Source: an uncultured Dehalococcoidia bacterium | GTDB taxonomy: Bacteria; Chloroflexota; Dehalococcoidia; Lucifugimonadales; UBA1127 | DNA length: 64,000 bases | NCBI GenBank assembly: GCA_951812285.1 | Contig: OX638292.1 | Span: forward strand, 1,652,551 to 1,716,550 | Direction of reading: 5' to 3' | Shown here: piece after piece, positions 19,427-27,501 of the stretch | How the letters are laid out: each line of letters begins with the position of its first letter | Numbering within the stretch: position 1 is the stretch's first letter | Translations under genes and position numbers: made by a program | Notes under the pieces: generated by a model | What the model was told of the DNA's origin: nothing | What the model saw: the letters and a program-made list of their open reading frames with translations, nothing else | The model's database searches: none

Positions 19427-20821
19427 ATGAAGCGAAGTTGGATCTGGGCCATGGGCACGGGACGGTGGTCCGCGCTCCTTGCGCTGGCGGCGGCCCTCGG
19501 GCTGCTGGCGGCTGTGGCGTGCGGCGGCGAGTCGGACGACGAGGCCGAGCCGGACAGCGGCGCGTCGACGACCGAGACGACCACCGGCAGCGACACGATG
19601 ACGGCGACGACTGACGCCGCGCCGGAGCCGAGCACGCCCATCGGGCACGAGGTCGGCATGCTGGCGCCGGACTTCACGGTGGAGACGATCGCGGGCGAGA
19701 CCTTCACCCTGTCGGAAGTGACGGGAGCCGGTTCGCCGGTGCTCCTCTACTTCTTCACGACTTGGTGACCGACATGCAATGCCGAGTTTCGGCATCTGCG
19801 GTCAATCTACCCCGACTACCAGGATGACGTCGTGCTGATCGGCGTGGGCATTGACCCGGGCGAGTCAGAGTCGAGGATCAGTGGGTGGGCAGAGAGGAAC
19901 AGTTTCTTCTGGCCCCTTGCTCCCGTAAGCGCGGACCCGGTCAGGGACTACAGAATCAGCCAACAGTCGGCGGCTGTGGGCATCGACGCCTTGGGCGAGA
20001 TTGTCCTGCGCAAGAACGGCGGGCTGCAGGGCGAAGACAAGTGGCGTGACTGGCTGGACACCCTCGGCGGGCCAAGGTCGTCGGCTGCGGTGACGGCTCC
20101 GTCTACGGACGCCTCGCTCTCAGGGACGTTGCCGACTTCGGGCGTCATCGAGGCACAGCCAACGATCGCTTTGGCGCCCACGGCAGCGCCCGCGCCGACT
20201 ACGGCGCCGGTGGCAGCACCGACCGCCGTTACCGCCCCGACGGATGCACCCGCGCCTGTCGTGGCTCCGGCGCCGACGATAACGCCGTCGCCGATTCCGA
20301 CCGCGACACCTCGGCCCGCGCCGACGGCCACGCCGCGGCCAACGGCCACTTCGGTGCCGCCCACGGCGACGCCCAACGTACCCGTCGGGCACAACGTGGG
20401 GCAGCGGGCGCCGGACTTCACCGTCACGGCGGTCAACGGGGAGACTGTCACGCTGTCGGAGGTGACGGCGTCCGGGAAGGCGGTGATCGTCTACTTCTTT
20501 GCGACTTGGTGACCGACCTGCAATGCGGAGGTTCCGCATCTGCAGAGCGTTTACTCAGCGAACAGCGATGACGTGTTGATGGTGGGCATCAGCTATGACG
20601 CACTATCGACGCAGTCCGAACTGACTAGGTACTCGAACAACCGGGGACTGAGCTTCCCGATCGCGGCGTACGAGCGGAGCATCGTCGCGGATGGCTATCG
20701 CATTACGGCTCAGTCGAGCGCGGTGGGCATCGACGCGAACGGGGTCATCCAACTGCGAAAGGGCTACGGATTGCAGAATCGCAACGAGTGGCAGGGATGG
20801 GTGGACACGCTGGTGGGCTAG
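19427..20821 (+). CDS. Two-domain thioredoxin-fold lipoprotein with two selenocysteines (UGA at 19766 and 20510)
   Basis: One frame runs from ATG 19427 (ribosome site GGAGGTG) to TAG 20819-20821 if two UGA codons are read as selenocysteine, giving 464 residues with Sec114 and Sec362. The N-terminus is a lipoprotein signal with Cys32 (AAVAC). Domain 1 (about 70-210) and domain 2 (about 320-464) are TlpA/ResA/AhpC-TSA-like: APDFTV ... LYFFTTW-U-PTCNAEF and APDFTV ... VYFFATW-U-PTCNAEV. Each UGA sits where the first Cys of WCxxC belongs. A Pro/Ala/Thr-rich linker joins them. The usual cis-Pro before strand 4 is missing (QQSAAVGID, AQSSAVGID). The likely role is extracytoplasmic thiol or peroxide redox chemistry. 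Hairpins follow both UGAs. Gene callers would give three fragments. Confidence 0.88.
19766..19804 (+). promoter_or_regulatory. Bacterial SECIS element 1
   Basis: Directly after UGA 19766-19768, a perfect 7-bp stem ATGCCGA/TCGGCAT (19779-19785, 19789-19795) closes a loop GUU. GCA/UGC pairs extend it across a bulged C. The loop G is the 18th nucleotide after the UGA. In addition, TGACCG at the codon is complementary to CGGTCA at 19799-19804. This fits the bSECIS pattern of a hairpin with an apical G about 16-25 nt downstream that recruits SelB. Confidence 0.8.
20510..20545 (+). promoter_or_regulatory. Bacterial SECIS element 2
   Basis: After UGA 20510-20512, stem ATGCGGA/TCCGCAT (20523-20529, 20533-20539) closes loop GGU. 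Outer pairs CTGCA/TGCAG (20518-20522, 20541-20545) flank a single bulged C. The loop G-G lies at nucleotides 18-19 after the UGA, close to the known E. coli fdhF geometry. Confidence 0.82.
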
Positions 20822-20857
20822 GGGCGAGCTTTCGCTCGCACGTAACCGCGATGACGA

Positions 20858-20886
20858 GGGGCTGCTGACGCGGCCCCTTTCTTGTT
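20858..20886 (+). terminator. Intrinsic terminator after the two-UGA gene
   Basis: GGGGC (20858-20862) and GCCCC (20873-20877, followed by TTTCTTGTT) form a short terminator. A second hairpin, GCGAGC-TTTC-GCTCGC, precedes it at 20824-20839. Confidence 0.6.
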
Positions 20887-20909
20887 GTCCATTCCTGTGG
20901 GGCTATTTC

Positions 20910-22283
20910 CTACGCACGTGCCAGCAACGGTCGCAGGTCACGGACGTTGGCTACGTCCTCTATGTGGAGGACGCGGTCTATGAGCTGCTCGGTGGCGTCA
21001 TCGCCGAGGACCGGGGCGATGAGGTCGCGAGCCTTCTCGCAGACGCGGGCCGTGTCGAGGGGGTTCTGGGCCGTGCCGGGCGCGTACTTGGTGTGGTGGG
21101 TGAGGGTGCGGCCGTCGGTGGTGGTGATCTCAATGATGGCCTGGCGCGGGGCCTCGGGCATGACGAGGCTGGGCTCGGGCCGGAGGGTTACGCGCTCTTT
21201 CATAGCGAGCACCTCGGCGTCGGCCATGCGCTCGTAGGAGTGGGTGGAGGTGAAGGAGACGCCGCCGTCGACGAGGGCGAGGGCGATGCAGTGCTGAATG
21301 TTGACGTCCGGCATGGAGCGGTTGTTGACGACGCCCGCGCCGTCGGTGGGGAGCCGGGCGAGGACGCTGGCGACGTCGGCGCCAGTGACGTTGTGCTCGC
21401 CGGTGATGGTGAAGAGGGCGTCGAGGGCGGACTGGATGGGGTAGCCGACGGCGTAGGGCTTGATGGCGGTCGAGGAGACGGAGAAGACCTCGCCGAGGCC
21501 GTCGGTGATGCGGCTGGGTTCCGGCGACTGGGAGAAGGCCAGCAGCAGGTTGTGCTCGCCGTCGAGGATGTTGGGGACGCCGGAGAAGCCCATCTGGACC
21601 ATGGTGGCGGCGGTGACGCCGTTGCGGGCACCCATGCCAGCGAAGTCAAAGGCCTTCTCGACGTGCTCCTCGTCGCCGACCCAGGCCCAGAGGCCGGAGG
21701 CCTGCTGCGAGGCGTAGGAGAGCACGTAGCGCATCTGCATGGGATCGAGGCGGGCGAGGGAGGCGGCGGCGCCCGTCGCGCCGAAGGTTGCGCCGAAGCC
21801 CTCTGCGCTGTGGTGCGCTGCGCGGAGCTTGTCGGCGTCGACGGCGAGGAGGATGCGGCAGGCGACGTCGTAGCCGAGAGCGACGGCGCGGAGGAGCTCG
21901 GCGCCGGACGCGCCCTCGCGCTCGGCCATGGCCCACGCGGCGGGGACGACGCTGCAGCCGGGGTGGGCCTTGGACGGCGGGTCGAAGTCGTCGGTCTCGT
22001 CGGCGTGGCCCATCATGCCGTTGGCGAGGGCCGCGTTGGCGGCGGAGGTGACGACGTCGGTGGTCATGACCATGGACTCAGGGACGCCGCCGAGGGTCCG
22101 GACGTACTTCTCGGCCATCTGGCCGGGCAGCAGCGTGCTGCCGGAGACGATGGCGGCGAGGCTGTCGAGGAGGCGGTGCTTGGCTTCGCGGTCGACGTCG
22201 GCTGGCAGGGCGCGGTCGCGGGCCGCGGCCATGTAGTCGGCGAGGATGCCGGTGGTGTTGCCGTTGGCGGGTGCCTGGGTCAT
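20910..22283 (-). CDS. MmgE/PrpD family protein
   Basis: The protein has 457 residues from ATG 22283, preceded by AAGGGAG. Family features include KHRLLDSLAAIVSGS near the N-terminus, the MMGHADETDDF segment and the helical C-terminal domain. The family includes 2-methylcitrate dehydratase (PrpD) and relatives acting on other small carboxylates. The genomic context holds no prpB or prpC, so 2-methylcitrate is not implied and the substrate is unknown. The protein is cytoplasmic and the gene is monocistronic, being converging with the two-UGA gene and separated from Era by a repeat cluster. Confidence 0.88.
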   Translation of the reverse strand: MTQAPANGNTTGILADYMAAARDRALPADVDREAKHRLLDSLAAIVSGSTLLPGQMAEKYVRTLGGVPESMVMTTDVVTSAANAALANGMMGHADETDDFDPPSKAHPGCSVVPAAWAMAEREGASGAELLRAVALGYDVACRILLAVDADKLRAAHHSAEGFGATFGATGAAASLARLDPMQMRYVLSYASQQASGLWAWVGDEEHVEKAFDFAGMGARNGVTAATMVQMGFSGVPNILDGEHNLLLAFSQSPEPSRITDGLGEVFSVSSTAIKPYAVGYPIQSALDALFTITGEHNVTGADVASVLARLPTDGAGVVNNRSMPDVNIQHCIALALVDGGVSFTSTHSYERMADAEVLAMKERVTLRPEPSLVMPEAPRQAIIEITTTDGRTLTHHTKYAPGTAQNPLDTARVCEKARDLIAPVLGDDATEQLIDRVLHIEDVANVRDLRPLLARA

Positions 22284-22349
22284 AGCGCTCCCTTCGGGTG
22301 AGTGATGCTGGGACGCGGGTAGTATACCCGGCTTGGCCTCGCGGGGTGC

Positions 22350-22389
22350 AAACGAAAGGGGCCGGCGCACAATCGTGCCGACCGGCCCC
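22350..22389 (-). terminator. Intrinsic terminator of a short minus-strand transcript
   Basis: On the minus strand GGGGCCGG (22389-22382) pairs with CCGGCCCC (22365-22358), with inner pairs GGCAC/GTGCG, followed by TTTCGTTT. It lies 65 bp upstream of the PrpD start and just after the small frame ending at 22401. Confidence 0.7.
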
Positions 22390-22400
22390 TCCCTCGCCGC

Positions 22401-22520
22401 CTATGTTGTTGTGTTGACGTGCCGTTGCCGGTGAGGCTTATCGCGGGCGCCCCCATCCCCTCCATGGGGGCGCCTGCGCCTCTCCACGCTTTTGGTGTTG
22501 GCGATCGCCTGCCCGAACAC
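22401..22520 (-). CDS. Candidate leaderless 39-aa basic peptide under a LexA-type box
   Basis: A GTG at 22520 lies about 12 nt after a good -10 box and opens a 39-codon frame (MFGQAIANTKSVERRRRPHG ... HVNTTT) ending in TAG 22401-22403. A terminator follows immediately. The peptide is strongly basic (RRRR and several His). The promoter, frame and terminator form a compact unit of about 175 nt. Alternatively the transcript is a noncoding RNA. I recognise no homologue. Confidence 0.35.
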   Translation of the reverse strand: MFGQAIANTKSVERRRRPHGGDGGARDKPHRQRHVNTTT

Positions 22521-22560
22521 TAGTTCTTACAAGATTAGAACATGCATTCCGGTCTGTCAA
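22515..22560 (-). promoter_or_regulatory. Promoter TTGACA-17-TAATCT with overlapping LexA-type operator
   Basis: On the minus strand, TTGACA (22560-22555) and TAATCT (22537-22532) are 17 bp apart. Across the predicted start point lies GAACACTAGTTC (22515-22526), a perfect GAAC-N4-GTTC palindrome. This is the operator type used by LexA of Gram-positive bacteria and reported for Chloroflexi-type LexA. The site would repress this promoter until DNA damage. Confidence 0.55.
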
Positions 22561-22621
22561 TGGGGGGGATTTTGGGGCAGGTTGGCCGGTGCGATATGTG
22601 AGGGGCGCGACGGGCCCCTCC

Positions 22622-22852
22622 CCTGGATCCCGGCATTCGCCGGGATGGAGGCGGGAGGGGTTGGGGGTGCGAGGAGGAGCGTTGGTGGGGGCGCCCCGCG
22701 CTGCCGCCCCTCTGGATTCCTGCCTTCGCAGGAATGACGAAGGAGGGCAGGAATGACGAAGGAGGGCAGGAATGACGCGGAGGGGGGCGGGAATGGCGGG
22801 GAGGGCGTGGGAGTGTAGGGGCTTGTCGGGGTTGCTGCCTTCGCAGGAACAA
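22622..22852. repeat. Intergenic palindromic repeat cluster 2
   Basis: One type A unit (22622-22651), one type B unit (22712-22739), two partial type B half units (GCAGGAATGACG, 22745-22780) and a diverged type B unit (22829-22852) fill the space downstream of Era. No gene is visible here. Confidence 0.8.
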
Positions 22853-22866
22853 CGGGGTGGGGGTGG

Positions 22867-23838
22867 CTAGTAGCCTACTTCTTCCAGGAAGGCGGGGTCG
22901 TCGCGCCATTCTGTCCAGACTTGGACCCAGACATCGAGGTAGATGGGGCGGTTGAAGAGGTCTTCCATCTGGAGGCGGGCGGCGGTGGCGACTTCTTTCA
23001 TGGCGGCGCCGCCTTTGCCGATGAGGATTCGGCGCTGGGAGGCGCGGTTGACGTAGATGACGACGCGAATGTAGTCCTTGGTGCGCTCCTCGCCGTCGGC
23101 CTCGAGGAACTCCTCTACCTCTACGGCGGTGTCGTAGGGGACCTCCTGGCCGAAGCGGCGGAAGAGCTGCTCGCGGACCATCTCTGAGGCGAGGAAGCGC
23201 TCGGAGCGGTCAGTGAGCTCGTCGGCGTCGTACTCGGCGGCGCGCTGGGGGAGGCGGTCGACGAGGAGCTTGAGGAGGAGGTCGGTGCCGTCGGCGTTGA
23301 GGGCGCTGATGGGCACGATCTCCATCGACGGGGCGATCTCGTGGTAGGCCTGGATGACGGGAAGCAGGTGGGGCTTGCTGACCCTGTCGACCTTGTTGAG
23401 GGCGAGGACGGCGGGGGTGCCCTCAGCGGCGAGGGCCTTGAGGAGGGACTTCTCGGTCTCGCCGGGCGGCCTGGGCTCGGCGACGAGGAGGGCGAGGTCG
23501 GCGGCGAGCATCGCCTCCTGGACGTGGCCGAGCATGCGGCGGTCGAGGGCGTCGCGGGTGCGGCGCATGTAGCCGGGGGTGTCCCAGAAGACGATCTGGT
23601 AGTCGTCGTGGGTGAGGATGCCGAGGAGCTGCTGGCGGGTGGTCTGCGGGCGCGGCGAGGTGATGGCCAGCTTCTCCTGCAGGAGGGTGTTCAGCAGCGT
23701 CGACTTGCCGGCGTTGGGACGGCCGAGGATGGTGACGAAGCCCATCCGGTGCGGCGCGGCCTTCACCCCGCGCCTCTTGCGCGCAGCGGCCTTAGCTGCA
23801 GGCTTTGCGGGCGTCCCGGCCGCTTTCGACGTTGACAT
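22867..23838 (-). CDS. era: GTPase Era
   Basis: The protein has 323 residues. A Lys/Ala-rich N-terminal extension of about 30 residues precedes the GTPase domain. G1 is GRPNAGKST, the switch region is SPRPQTTRQQ, G3 is DTPG and G4 is NKVD. The C-terminal KH RNA-binding domain contains RASQRRILIGKGG. Era binds the 3' end of 16S rRNA and helps 30S subunit assembly. A gene for a 72-residue DUF4177-like protein ends 21 bp upstream on the same strand, so the two are probably cotranscribed. The N-terminal extension is longer than in E. coli Era. Confidence 0.95.
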   Translation of the reverse strand: MSTSKAAGTPAKPAAKAAARKRRGVKAAPHRMGFVTILGRPNAGKSTLLNTLLQEKLAITSPRPQTTRQQLLGILTHDDYQIVFWDTPGYMRRTRDALDRRMLGHVQEAMLAADLALLVAEPRPPGETEKSLLKALAAEGTPAVLALNKVDRVSKPHLLPVIQAYHEIAPSMEIVPISALNADGTDLLLKLLVDRLPQRAAEYDADELTDRSERFLASEMVREQLFRRFGQEVPYDTAVEVEEFLEADGEERTKDYIRVVIYVNRASQRRILIGKGGAAMKEVATAARLQMEDLFNRPIYLDVWVQVWTEWRDDPAFLEEVGY

Positions 23839-23859
23839 TGCTGTGACGCGCCGGGCCGG

Positions 23860-24078
23860 CTAGGGCTTCTCGCGCTTGAGGTAGGCGATTGTGGTGCCGG
23901 AGGCGACGCCCGCCTCGTCCGGGTCCGTCTCGTCTATGTACTCGGTCTCGGTGACGGTGACGAGCTCCCATCCGTCCTCGCCCAACTCGTTCAGGAGAAC
24001 CTCGTACTCGGTGACGCGGTCCTCATCGTCCTCGACCACGTCGCCCAGCTCAATCACGCGGTATTCCCACCTTGCCAT
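23860..24078 (-). CDS. Small DUF4177-like protein
   Basis: The protein has 72 residues beginning MARWEYRVIELGD. The pattern WEYRVIEL ... LNELGEDGWELVTVTETEY ... TTIAYLKREKP matches the small DUF4177 family (a single alpha/beta unit ending in a basic strand). The function is unknown. It is acidic and cytoplasmic. It lies directly upstream of era in the same direction, which suggests one transcript. Confidence 0.75.
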   Translation of the reverse strand: MARWEYRVIELGDVVEDDEDRVTEYEVLLNELGEDGWELVTVTETEYIDETDPDEAGVASGTTIAYLKREKP

Positions 24079-24167
24079 GTCGTGCTCCTATGTATCTTCT
24101 AGGCGGGCCGCAAGCCCGCTCGTCAACCGGGCGCCGGCCACCGCATGCGGCCGATGCCGTTCCTATT

Positions 24168-25310
24168 TTACAGGCTGTTGGCCATCTGGAAGGCCTTGCC
24201 CTCCATCTTTATGTCAGGGGCGTAGATCAGGTCGGTCTGCTGGAGCTCGCGGACGTTGAAGGCGCCGACCATGCCCATGCAAGCCCGGAGCGCGCCGGTG
24301 AGGTTCATCGTGCCGTCGGTGCGGGACGAGGGGCCGAAGAGCACCTCTTCCAGCGTGCCCTTGGTGCCGACGCGGATGCGCGTGCCGCGGGGCAGCGCCG
24401 GGTCGGGGGTCGCCATGCCCCAGTTGTAGCCGCGGCCGGGGGCCTCGACGGACTGGGCGAAGGGGGTGCCGAGCATGACGCCGTCGGCGCCGGCGACCAT
24501 CGACTTGCAGAAGTCGCCGCCGGTGCGGATGCCGCCGTCGGTGATGACGGACACGTAGCGGCCGGTGCGGTGGAGGTACTCCTCGCGGGCAGCGGCGCAG
24601 TCCATCGTCGCGGTGACCTGGGGGACGCCGATGCCGACGACTTCGCGGCTGGTGCAGGCGGCGCCGGGGCCGATGCCGACGAGGAGGCCGCTGATGCCGT
24701 TCTCCATGAGCTCGAGGGCGACGTCGTAGCCTACGCAGTTGCCGACGATGACGGGGCGGCGGATCTGGTCGACGAGCTCGGAGAAGATGAGGCCGCGGTA
24801 GCTCTTGGAGATGTGGCGGGCCGTCGTCACGGTGGACTGGACGACGACGACGTCGGCGCCGGCCTCGACGGCGATGGGGGCGAGCCGCTTGGCGCGCTGG
24901 GGGGTGATGGCGACGGCGCAGGGGACGTCGCCAGACTTGATCTCCTGGACGCGCTGGGCCACGAGCTCGTCCTGCACGGGTTGCTGGTAGAGGCGCTGCA
25001 GGAGCGCGGTGGCCTCCTCGATGGGCGTCTCCGCGACCTCGGCGAGCTTGTCCGCGGCGTCGGGGTAGCGGGTCCAGAGGCCCTCAAGGTTGAGGACGGC
25101 GAGGCCGCCGAGCTTGCCCATCTTGATGGCAAAGTCGGGGGACACGACGGCGTCCATGGCGGAAGCGAGGACCGGGATGGGGAAGCTGTGCTCACCGAGG
25201 GTGAGGCTCATGTCTGCCTGCTCTGGGTTGATGGTCACCTGACCGGGGACAATAGCTACTTCGTCGAAGCCGTAACTGCGGCGTATCTCCTTGAAAAGGG
25301 GCGCCCCCAT
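24168..25310 (-). CDS. guaB3: GuaB3-type IMP dehydrogenase-related protein
   Basis: The protein has 380 residues from ATG 25310 (ribosome site AAAGGAAG). It has the IMPDH/GMPR TIM barrel: VLASAMDAVVSPDFAIKMGK near the N-terminus, the catalytic Cys loop GIGPGAACTSREVVGIG, and the phosphate-binding region ITDGGIRTGGDFCKSMVAGA. The CBS pair found in classical GuaB is absent, as in the GuaB3 branch of actinobacteria and cyanobacteria. It probably takes part in guanine nucleotide synthesis by oxidising IMP to XMP with NAD+. The gene-symbol assignment rests on the missing CBS domain and overall pattern. Confidence 0.85.
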   Translation of the reverse strand: MGAPLFKEIRRSYGFDEVAIVPGQVTINPEQADMSLTLGEHSFPIPVLASAMDAVVSPDFAIKMGKLGGLAVLNLEGLWTRYPDAADKLAEVAETPIEEATALLQRLYQQPVQDELVAQRVQEIKSGDVPCAVAITPQRAKRLAPIAVEAGADVVVVQSTVTTARHISKSYRGLIFSELVDQIRRPVIVGNCVGYDVALELMENGISGLLVGIGPGAACTSREVVGIGVPQVTATMDCAAAREEYLHRTGRYVSVITDGGIRTGGDFCKSMVAGADGVMLGTPFAQSVEAPGRGYNWGMATPDPALPRGTRIRVGTKGTLEEVLFGPSSRTDGTMNLTGALRACMGMVGAFNVRELQQTDLIYAPDIKMEGKAFQMANSL

Positions 25311-25433
25311 AGGCCACTTCCTTTCTGCGGCGAATGGTTTCGGGGAGTTTAGCAACGGGGTTTTTCGCCGTCAATTTGCTTTACGTGCGCATTAGAACGA
25401 GTTTTGGGACGGCTGCGTGCGGGGATATAAGAC

Positions 25434-25458
25434 AGGGGCCCGTCCGCAGGACAGGCCC
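25434..25458 (-). terminator. Intrinsic terminator downstream of the FAH-family gene
   Basis: GGGGCC/GGCCCC (25434-25439, 25453-25458) form a stem. On the minus strand it is followed by TGTCTTAT. It lies 52 bp after the FAH-family stop codon. Confidence 0.6.
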
Positions 25459-25510
25459 CTTCCGCCGTAACGCTTTCAGCCGTATGTGGCTTATACAATC
25501 CCAAGGCCGA

Positions 25511-26275
25511 TTACTCGCTCACCACCGGGTTTCGGAGGGTGCCGATGCCGGGGATCTCGACCTCCACCACGTCGCCGGGGTTGAGCTGGCTCGTCTGGCC
25601 GGGGGTGCCGGTGTAGATGACGTCGCCGGGGTCGAGGGTGACGTAGCGGCTGATCTCGCTGATGACGGTGGGGATGTCGAAGATGAGGTCCTCAGCGTGG
25701 GCGTGGTTGTGGGTCTTCTCGCCGTTCACGGACACCTGGATGGTGAAGTCGAAGGGGTCGATGTCGGTGCTGATGTAGGGACCGAGGGGGCCGAAGGTGT
25801 CGGCGCCCTTGGCGCGCCACCACTGCATGTCCTTCTCGGGGCCGTTCTGCCAATCGCGGGCGCTGACGTCGTTGCCGATGGTGTAGCCGAGAACGTACTC
25901 GAGGGCCTCATCGCGGGAGACCTTGCTGCAGGTCTTGCTAATGATGGCAACGAGCTCGCCCTCCTCGTCGACGCGGCCGGCGCCGTCGGGCAGGACGATG
26001 TCCTCGCCGTCGGCGATGATGCAGTTGTAGGGCTTGTAGAAGCCCTCCACGCGCTTGGGGGCGGGGCGCTCGCCGAGGTGGGTGCTGTAGTTGAGGGCGA
26101 TGGCGATGACCTTGCCGGGCTGCACGGGGGGAAGGAGCTGCACTTCGTCGAGGGTGTGGGTGTGGTCGGTTACCTCATAGTCCTCAAAGGGAGTTGTGGT
26201 GATCTGCTTGACCTGACCGTCTTCCACCACGCCATAGGCGACCTCGCCGTGGGCGTAGTACCGAGCAAACTGCAT
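25511..26275 (-). CDS. Fumarylacetoacetate hydrolase (FAH) family protein
   Basis: The protein has 254 residues from ATG 26275 with a GGAGG site; the longer frame upstream runs into intergenic repeats and is rejected. FAH-fold motifs include IAIALNYSTHLGE, the metal-binding EGELVAIISK strand, GYTIGNDVSARDWQ and the C-terminal GDVIYTGTPGQT with PGDVVEVEIPGIG. Family members hydrolyse or decarboxylate oxo-acids such as ureidoglycolate-like, fumarylpyruvate or homoprotocatechuate intermediates, using Mg2+. The exact substrate is unknown. The gene is monocistronic with its own promoter and terminator. Confidence 0.9.
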   Translation of the reverse strand: MQFARYYAHGEVAYGVVEDGQVKQITTTPFEDYEVTDHTHTLDEVQLLPPVQPGKVIAIALNYSTHLGERPAPKRVEGFYKPYNCIIADGEDIVLPDGAGRVDEEGELVAIISKTCSKVSRDEALEYVLGYTIGNDVSARDWQNGPEKDMQWWRAKGADTFGPLGPYISTDIDPFDFTIQVSVNGEKTHNHAHAEDLIFDIPTVISEISRYVTLDPGDVIYTGTPGQTSQLNPGDVVEVEIPGIGTLRNPVVSE

Positions 26276-26316
26276 CTTCCCTCCTTCAATGCATGGCGGC
26301 GAATGTGTTGCAGAAG

Positions 26317-26345
26317 AGTATAACGAATTTCGTTGCGGATGCCCA
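26317..26345 (-). promoter_or_regulatory. Promoter of the FAH-family gene
   Basis: On the minus strand TGGGCA (26345-26340), 17 bp and TATACT (26322-26317) lie 42-70 nt before ATG 26275. Confidence 0.5.
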
Positions 26346-26429
26346 AGGGGGAATTGGGTGAATTTTGGGAATTGGGGGAAACCGGGGGAGGGGGATTGCG
26401 ACGGTGGTCGGTTGTGGGGTTGCCCCGCC

Positions 26430-27470
26430 CATGGATCCCGGCCTCCGCCGGGATGGAGGCGGAGGGGATGGGGGATTGCGACGGAGGTTGGTTGTGGGGT
26501 TGCCCCGCCCATGGATCCCGGCTTCCGCCGGGATGGAGGCGGAAGAGGGGGGAAGGGCGACGGGGGTTGGTTGTGGGGTGGGCTGCCGCCCCGGGCCCTC
26601 TCCTTTCCATTGGATTTGACATTCGTTGCGTTATGTCCGTAGCTGGTGGGGAGGTTGTTTGCCCTTTGTTTTGAAGGGAAGGTGTGGCAAAACAGCTATG
26701 AGTCGAAATATTTTGCAAAAGGGCCACCTGCTCAGGTAGTCGTGGTACGCCGGCTGGGACACGCGTCATCGGAGGACGCAGCGTCGGGCGGGCGTTGATG
26801 GGCCGAGTGAGGTTGTCGGGCTTTGCCTGCATGAGAGGAGGGTAACCGAGGCGGGGGTTCTTGCGCGAGGGGCCCGTGTCATAGGGGGTGCGCGGGTCGG
26901 GTTCACGGCTGTGCGGGCACGGTGGGTGGGGGGTATGGGATACGCGACGGGGGTCGGTTGTGGGGTTGCCCCGCCCCCCGCCCCTCTGGATTCCTGCCTT
27001 CGCAGGAATGACGAGACGGGTAGGGGGATGTCGGCGGGGTCGGTCGCGGGCTGCCCCTCCCATGGATCCCGGCCTCCGCCGGGATGGAGGCGGATGGGGG
27101 TGGGGGATTGCGTCGGGGGGTGGTTGTGGGGTTGCCCTGCCCCCGACCCCTCTGGATTCCTGCCTTCGCAGGAATGACGAGAAAGGAGGAGAGGGGGATG
27201 CCGGGGGGGTCGGTCGCGGGATGCCCCTCCCATGGATCCCGGCCTCCGCCGGGATGGAGGCGGAGGGGGTGGGGGATTGCGACGGGGGTCGGTTGTGGGG
27301 TTGCCCCGCACCCCGCCCCTCTGGATTTCTGCCTTCGCAGGAATGACGCGGATGACGAACGAGAGTGAGGGATGACGAGAGGGGAGCTGAGGGGGATGGG
27401 TGGGAATGGCGTCGGGGGTTGGTCGCGGGATTGCCCCGCCCCTGGATCCCGGCCTCCGCCGGGATGGAGG
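26430..27470. repeat. 1-kb intergenic array of alternating palindromic repeats (cluster 3)
   Basis: This gene-free stretch holds five type A units (26430-26460, 26510-26540, 27061-27090, 27231-27260, 27441-27470) and three type B units (26987-27013, 27152-27179, 27320-27348). They alternate and are joined by similar G-rich spacers (GGGATTGCGACGGGGGTCGG variants). The longer superunit of about 80 bp is itself repeated. Bases 26541-26986 hold no gene. The frames that cross the array are low-complexity Pro/Gly/Arg sequences and look non-coding. Confidence 0.85.
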
Positions 27471-27501
27471 TGGAGGGGGTGGGGGAACGATGGGTCGGGG
27501 G

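Noticed and set aside
19769..20512. UGA codons as frameshift or nonsense mutations
   Set aside because: The frame is unchanged on both sides. Homology continues, each UGA replaces the redox Cys, and a hairpin follows each one. Random stops would not fall three times at the same motif.
26430..27470. CRISPR array
   Set aside because: The units are palindromes of two kinds with irregular spacing and similar spacers, and there are no cas genes. They fit REP-type repeats.
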